Source: Gammaproteobacteria bacterium (GTDB lineage Bacteria > Pseudomonadota > Gammaproteobacteria > Pseudomonadales > Azotimanducaceae). Taken from it: 9,909 bases of DNA. This document shows, in pieces, positions 6,535 through 9,909 of this stretch (position 1 is the stretch's first letter; each line of letters starts with the position of its first letter). The notes beneath the pieces are model-generated. The model saw only the letters and a list, made by a program, of their open reading frames with translations, had not been told where the DNA came from and did no database searches. The DNA lies in contig JAPPHP010000178.1 in the NCBI GenBank assembly GCA_028821035.1, positions 1 through 9,909 of the forward strand, given 5' to 3'. Made by a program: the position numbers and the translations under genes.

Positions 6535-7239
6535 ATGCCCGTCGGAAGCACGATTGCCATCACCGGGGCAGGCAGTGGCCTCGGCAAGGCCTGGTCCAGG
6601 GGTTTCCTCGCGGATGGGGCCAGCGTGATCGCTGCCGATGTGAACCCGACCGGACTGACGGAACTCGAGGCGCTCGGAGCCGTTCCAATCGTCTGTGACG
6701 TCGCCGACGAGGCGGCCGTACAGGCCATGATCGCAGCGGCGGTCGAACACACCGGCCGACTTGACGCGCTATTCAACAATGCAGGGTTCGGGATGAACCG
6801 CCCGTTTTCGGAGGTGCCTGCCGGCGAGTTCGAGCGACACGTTGAAGTCCACCTCTACGGCATGATCTACGGCATGCGGCATGCGCTGCCCGTCATGCAA
6901 CGCCAGGGCAGCGGCCGGATCATCAACACCATCTCCCGTGCTGCCGAGTTCGGGGCGCCGCGGAACGCTGCCTACGCGGCCGCCAAGGCGGGGATGTGGG
7001 CGGCAACCCGGTCGGTCTGCCGCGATGTTGTCGAAGAGGACATTCGAATCAACATGCTGATCCCCGGTCCGACCAACACCGCAATCTGGGGGCGTGAAAT
7101 GCTACACCTGCAGTCACCCGAGGCGACCTACCCAACGGCGAAACTGCTCGCCACCCTGCCGAAAGGGGGTGCTCATGGCGAAGTGTTCTGGGACGAGAAA
7201 CCCTACCCGATCTTCAAGGGTCTGTACGAGGATGCATGA
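6535..7239 (+). CDS. Short-chain dehydrogenase/reductase (SDR)
   Basis: A 234-residue classical SDR, an NAD(P)(H)-dependent oxidoreductase of alcohols and ketones. Motifs are the Rossmann glycine loop TGAGSGLG (10-17), D35 at the end of strand 2 (favours NAD(H)), CDVAD (54-58), FNNAG (80-84), and the catalytic S134, Y147 and K151 (NTIS ... AAYAAAKAG), then IPGPTNT (176-182). The position of the active-site Asn in the usual N-x-x-G helix motif appears to be histidine (H106 in HLYG), a change seen in some SDRs. The C-terminal segment (about 208-234, KGGAHGEVFWDEKPYPIFKG) probably forms part of the substrate lid. It starts 1 nt after the VOC stop with GGGAGACAGGGAG purines upstream, and its end overlaps the sulfatase start by 4 nt. 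It probably oxidises or reduces an intermediate shared with the VOC protein and sulfatase. Confidence 0.92.
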   Translation: MPVGSTIAITGAGSGLGKAWSRGFLADGASVIAADVNPTGLTELEALGAVPIVCDVADEAAVQAMIAAAVEHTGRLDALFNNAGFGMNRPFSEVPAGEFERHVEVHLYGMIYGMRHALPVMQRQGSGRIINTISRAAEFGAPRNAAYAAAKAGMWAATRSVCRDVVEEDIRINMLIPGPTNTAIWGREMLHLQSPEATYPTAKLLATLPKGGAHGEVFWDEKPYPIFKGLYEDA

Positions 7240-8393
7240 GTCCGCTGATCCTTGATGGTGATCTGAAAGCGGACCGACCGGTGGAGCGTCGACCCAACAT
7301 CGTCCTGTTCATGACCGACCAGTTGCGCCGCGACGCGCTCGGGTGCTACGGGAACGCGATCTGCAGGACACCGCACCTCGATGGGGTCGCGGAACGAGGC
7401 GTCCGGTTCGACCAGGCGTACACGGTCTCGCCCGTGTGCTCGCCCGCCCGCGCGTCGATCATGACGGGCCTCTATCCGCACAACCACGGCGTGATGCTGA
7501 ACACGCACATCGCGCCGGCGTGGAGCCCGGGACTGTCCCCGGACACCCCGACCTTCTCGAAGATCCTGGCGGACGCCGGCTACGCCCTTGACTACGTGGG
7601 CAAGTGGCACGTCCACGCGGACCTCGGCCCGTGCGACTTCGGCTTCGACCGGCACGAGGAGTGTCCCCGACGGCAGCGGCCCGTCCCGGGGACGGAGTCC
7701 TTCATCGACTTCGGCGACGGCAACCGGCAACTCGCGGCCGCGGTGGACGCCACGGACGCGGACGAGACGCCGCCGGCCGTGCTGACGCGCACGGCGATCC
7801 GGATGATGCGGGAGCGCGCCCGGGAGGCGAGGCCGGTCTTCCTGCGCATCGACCTCCTCGAACCGCACTTCGCCTGCGTGCCGCCCGAGCCATACGGGTC
7901 CATGTATGCGCCGGAGGACATACCGCCATGGCCCAACTTCCGTGACGATCTCGCGGACAAGCCAGTGGGACATCTCCGCAAGCTCCGCGAGTGGAATCTC
8001 GAGGGCCGCGGGTGGGACTGGTGGAGCCGGGTGGTGGCGGCCTACTACGGCGATGTCTCACACATCGACGACCGCGTGGGAGAAATCCTGGCCGCGATCG
8101 ACGAAATCGGCATCGCGGACGACACCGTCTTCGTGTTCTCCACGGACCATGGCGACGCGCTCGGCAGCCACGGTCACTTCGAGAAGGCGGGGACGATGTA
8201 CGACGAGATCTTCCGTATCCCGCTGCTCGTACAGGGTCCGCCGGACCTGGTGCAGCCCGCGCAGGTCGGCGAGTTCGCCCGGTCGATGGAGCTGATGCCG
8301 ACCTTCGTCGAATGGGCGGGGGCCGAGATCCCGGACGGCCTCGACGGACGCAGCCTCGCACCGCTCGTTCGGGGGAAGCGAGTCGAGGACTAG
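7236..8393 (+). CDS. Sulfatase (type I, formylglycine-dependent), cut short by in-frame TAG
   Basis: The catalytic part of a type I sulfatase, which hydrolyses sulfate esters (some relatives act on phosphonates). After NIVLFMTDQLRRD (D28 metal ligand) comes the maturation motif C68-S-P-A-R72, in which the cysteine becomes formylglycine. GKWH (K123, H125), EPH (H211), STDHGD (D304, H305) and HFEKAGTMYDE (K317) are the expected metal and sulfate ligands, all present. No signal peptide is visible, so it should act in the cytoplasm. ATG 7236 overlaps the SDR stop (ATGA), indicating coupling. The frame stops at TAG 8391-8393 after residue 385, but the same frame continues with clear sulfatase C-terminal sequence to 8711 (491 residues in all if the TAG codon were decoded, a normal length). 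This fragment alone lacks the C-terminal subdomain and may not fold. Substrate unknown. Confidence 0.88.
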   Translation: MSPLILDGDLKADRPVERRPNIVLFMTDQLRRDALGCYGNAICRTPHLDGVAERGVRFDQAYTVSPVCSPARASIMTGLYPHNHGVMLNTHIAPAWSPGLSPDTPTFSKILADAGYALDYVGKWHVHADLGPCDFGFDRHEECPRRQRPVPGTESFIDFGDGNRQLAAAVDATDADETPPAVLTRTAIRMMRERAREARPVFLRIDLLEPHFACVPPEPYGSMYAPEDIPPWPNFRDDLADKPVGHLRKLREWNLEGRGWDWWSRVVAAYYGDVSHIDDRVGEILAAIDEIGIADDTVFVFSTDHGDALGSHGHFEKAGTMYDEIFRIPLLVQGPPDLVQPAQVGEFARSMELMPTFVEWAGAEIPDGLDGRSLAPLVRGKRVED

Positions 8394-8711
8394 CCGGATG
8401 CGGTGTACTGCGAGCATCACGGCGAGGTGTGGGGCTACCAGTCACAGCGCATGGTGCGCACGCGGCGCTGGAAGTACGCCTACGACCCGCATTCCACCGA
8501 CGAACTCTACGACCTGGAGAACGACCCTGGAGAACTGGTCAACCGGGTCGGGGATCCGGCCTGCCGGGATGTCCTGCTCGAGATGCAGGCCCGGCTCCTG
8601 GGCTGGAACGACGCCACGGGCGACATCTTCCAGTGGCGCTGGGTGCGCTGGAACCTGCCGGAACCGCTGTCCCCGGAGGCGGCGGCGCGGGAAGCGACGC
8701 TGACCCGGTGA
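8394..8711 (+). pseudogene. Severed C-terminal domain of the sulfatase
   Basis: In the same frame as the sulfatase and directly after its TAG, this stretch encodes the usual sulfatase C-terminal subdomain: PDAVYCEHHGEVWG, then MVRTRRWKYAYDP (an arm strand common in this family), then LYDLENDPGELVNRVGDP, which matches the family's typical 'ELYDLxxDPxExxNL' element. It runs 105 codons with no other stop or frameshift and keeps GC-rich codon use. It could be translated only by TAG readthrough or by re-initiation, for example at GTG 8403 (102 residues), where no good ribosome-binding site is seen. Homologues commonly have Trp before the PDAV-like segment, so TGG to TAG is the likely change. It ends at TGA 8709-8711, overlapping the next gene's GTG by 4 nt. 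Confidence 0.8.
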
Positions 8712-9550
8712 AGATCGTCCTGAGCCGGAAGGGGCTCGACAGCGCCGCCGGCGGCATTCCGGGCCCGCTGGTCGACGGGCGGCCGCTGTCGGTGCCGATT
8801 CCCGCGAACGGTACGCCGTCGGGGTGCCGGTACGGCGATCTCGCGAGTCCCATCCCGGGCATCGTGGAACGTCTCGGCAAGGGCATGAGCCGCCGCAGGC
8901 TCTGCCACCTGGACCCGGACATCGACGCATCCGTCCTCCGGGCGCCGCGTCCCCGGGGCTGGCGCGGAAGCTTGGGCCAAGTCGGGGCCGCGCAGTCGCA
9001 CCTGGCCGCACAGGGGGTCGGGCGAGGCGACCTCTTCGTGTTCTGGGGGCTGTTCCGCAAGGTCGAGCGCGTCTCCCGCGCGTGGCGTTTCGCCGGGCGG
9101 CCGGAACACCGCATCTTCGGTTGGCTGCAGGTCGATGCGGTGCTCGCGGTGGGCGAGGAGTGGCAGGAGGCGCTGCGGCGCCTACCATGGCTGGAGGGCC
9201 ATCCGCACCTGCACGCGGGATGGGGTGCAAGCAACACGGTCTACGTTGCGTCGGACGCGTTGCGGCTCGACGGGTCGGACTCCGGCCTGGCTGGTTTCGG
9301 ACGTCTGCGGCGAGGGCGGCGCCTTAGCACTGCGGACAGTCGCGGTGTCTCCACCTGGAACGTGCCCGCCTGGCTCGATCCCTCGCGCGGGGGCACCGGC
9401 ATGACCTACCATCCACCTGCGCGGTGGCTGGGGGACGGCACGCTGCGCGCGGCGCCGCGGGGTCAGGAGTTCGTGGCGCATGTGGGTACGCGCAGGGACG
9501 CGCTGGAATGGCTCGAAACCTTGATTGGCGGGGACGCGACCGGGGACTGA
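8708..9550 (+). CDS. Nmad3-family putative nucleotide modification protein
   Basis: A 280-residue protein matching, from memory of the family, the nucleotide-modification-associated domain 3 (Nmad3), predicted computationally in systems that hypermodify DNA bases; no activity is proven to my knowledge. Landmark segments are MKIVLSRKGLDSAAGG (1-16), DGRPLSVPIP (23-32), RYGDLA, CHLDPDID (66-73), GWRGSLGQVGAAQSHL (84-99), GDLFVFWGLFR (107-117), EHRIFGWLQVD (133-143), HPHLHAGWGASNTVYVA (165-181), GGTGMTYHPPARW (228-240) and GQEFV (252-256). It is rich in Trp, His and Gly, soluble, and without a signal peptide. GTG 8708 is chosen because the conserved MKIV start aligns there; it overlaps the sulfatase TGA (GTGA), so translation is probably coupled. 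The frame is open far upstream, but that part is sulfatase read in another frame. Its context is metabolic rather than phage-like. Confidence 0.82.
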   Translation: MKIVLSRKGLDSAAGGIPGPLVDGRPLSVPIPANGTPSGCRYGDLASPIPGIVERLGKGMSRRRLCHLDPDIDASVLRAPRPRGWRGSLGQVGAAQSHLAAQGVGRGDLFVFWGLFRKVERVSRAWRFAGRPEHRIFGWLQVDAVLAVGEEWQEALRRLPWLEGHPHLHAGWGASNTVYVASDALRLDGSDSGLAGFGRLRRGRRLSTADSRGVSTWNVPAWLDPSRGGTGMTYHPPARWLGDGTLRAAPRGQEFVAHVGTRRDALEWLETLIGGDATGD

Positions 9551-9909
9551 CCCGTAGACGCGGCCGGCCGCCCGTCGGCGGAGTACTGTTCCCGCTCGCC
9601 GCCGGGACCCTGTTTCTGCTCGGGGTGGCCGCGTGGCGTTTGCGCCCGCGAAGTGGACCGGCCCACCTCGCTCTCCTGCCTTCGGCGGCGCTGGTGGTGG
9701 CCGCGTGCCTCTACCTCGTCGCCTGGACCGGGAGCCTGATCGCCGGGGGAAGCGACGTGCCTTCGTTGCCTTGGGGCGATCTGGTCCCGGGTGTCGACGC
9801 GAGCCCGCTTCTCCCGGTGCAGCTCGCTGTAGTCGCCCTGGCGGGCGCCTTCGTCACGCGGCTCGACCCGGTCGTTGGCGCGGGGGCCCTCGGTGGCGTC
9901 GTTGCGGGG
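9508..9909 (+). CDS. Multi-pass membrane protein, N-terminal part (runs off the window)
   Basis: Not recognised by family. A frame from ATG 9508 stays open to the last base, giving 134 residues. The first 22 residues are strongly basic (several Arg), followed by hydrophobic segments at about 23-43 (PVGGVLFPLAAGTLFLLGVA), 54-79 (LALLPSAALVVAACLYLVAW) and 101-117 (LLPVQLAVVALAGAFV), with a fourth beginning at about 121. The basic N-terminus suggests it faces the cytoplasm. AGGGA (9494-9498) lies 9 nt before ATG 9508, which supports this start although it overlaps the Nmad3 gene by 43 nt; the only nearer candidate is a CTG at 9547. Same strand and overlap imply the same operon as Nmad3. It may be a transporter, an enzyme or a structural membrane protein; the visible part has no diagnostic motif. 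Confidence 0.6.
   Translation, partial: MARNLDWRGRDRGLTRRRGRPPVGGVLFPLAAGTLFLLGVAAWRLRPRSGPAHLALLPSAALVVAACLYLVAWTGSLIAGGSDVPSLPWGDLVPGVDASPLLPVQLAVVALAGAFVTRLDPVVGAGALGGVVAG

Noticed and set aside
8391..8393. TAG as a pyrrolysine or reassigned sense codon
   Set aside because: TAG ends at least two other genes in this window (1360-1362 and 2852-2854), and the flanking sequence suggests a lost Trp, not a special residue.
7991..8707. Upstream part of the 519-codon frame that ends with Nmad3
   Set aside because: This portion is sulfatase DNA read in another frame. A true Nmad3-sulfatase fusion is not supported; the conserved MKIV start is at 8708.
9561..9570. Perfect 10-bp palindrome CGGCCGGCCG after the Nmad3 stop
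   Set aside because: It has no loop or T-run, is expected by chance at this GC content, and lies inside the overlapping membrane-protein frame.

Overview
The window is GC-rich, gene-dense bacterial DNA with short intergenic gaps. Nothing in it is clearly viral, and no rRNA, tRNA, CRISPR array or insertion sequence was seen. The gene content (the tail of a class III-type zinc alcohol dehydrogenase, amidohydrolase, aquaporin, FitAB/VapBC-type toxin-antitoxin pair, epoxide hydrolase, dimethylformamidase-like enzyme, VOC protein, SDR, sulfatase) suits a free-living heterotroph with broad catabolic capacity. The alcohol dehydrogenase tail, if it is the glutathione-dependent formaldehyde enzyme, favours a proteobacterium, but taxonomy cannot be fixed from this window.

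Layout. Positions 1-1362 (+): dehydrogenase C-terminus, a small unrecognised ORF and an amidohydrolase, spaced like an operon. Positions 1274-2077 (-): a MIP-family channel convergent with, and overlapping, the amidohydrolase. Positions 2227-2854 (+): a toxin-antitoxin pair with a symmetric CATG-rich candidate operator, ending at a strong GC hairpin. Positions 2936-3895 (+): an epoxide hydrolase, convergent with a 701-residue N,N-dimethylformamidase large-subunit homologue at 3905-6010 (-). Positions 6099-9909 (+): a tightly packed, probably co-transcribed run of VOC protein, SDR, sulfatase, Nmad3-family putative nucleotide-modification protein and the start of a membrane protein that runs off the window. 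Junctions in this run are a 1-nt gap or overlaps of 4, 4 and 43 nt.

The most notable points are: (i) the sulfatase frame is cut by a single in-frame TAG, apparently a Trp codon changed to amber, with a well-preserved C-terminal domain continuing in the same frame; (ii) an Nmad3 protein, a family predicted to act in nucleotide modification, is translationally coupled to that sulfatase in a metabolic setting; (iii) the dimethylformamidase-like large subunit has no small-subunit gene beside it; (iv) the VOC and SDR genes have visibly lower GC than their neighbours. The VOC/SDR/sulfatase set, with a divergent C-N hydrolase and a nearby epoxide hydrolase, could be a degradation module for a sulfated or amide-containing organic compound. 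That is inference from gene content only.
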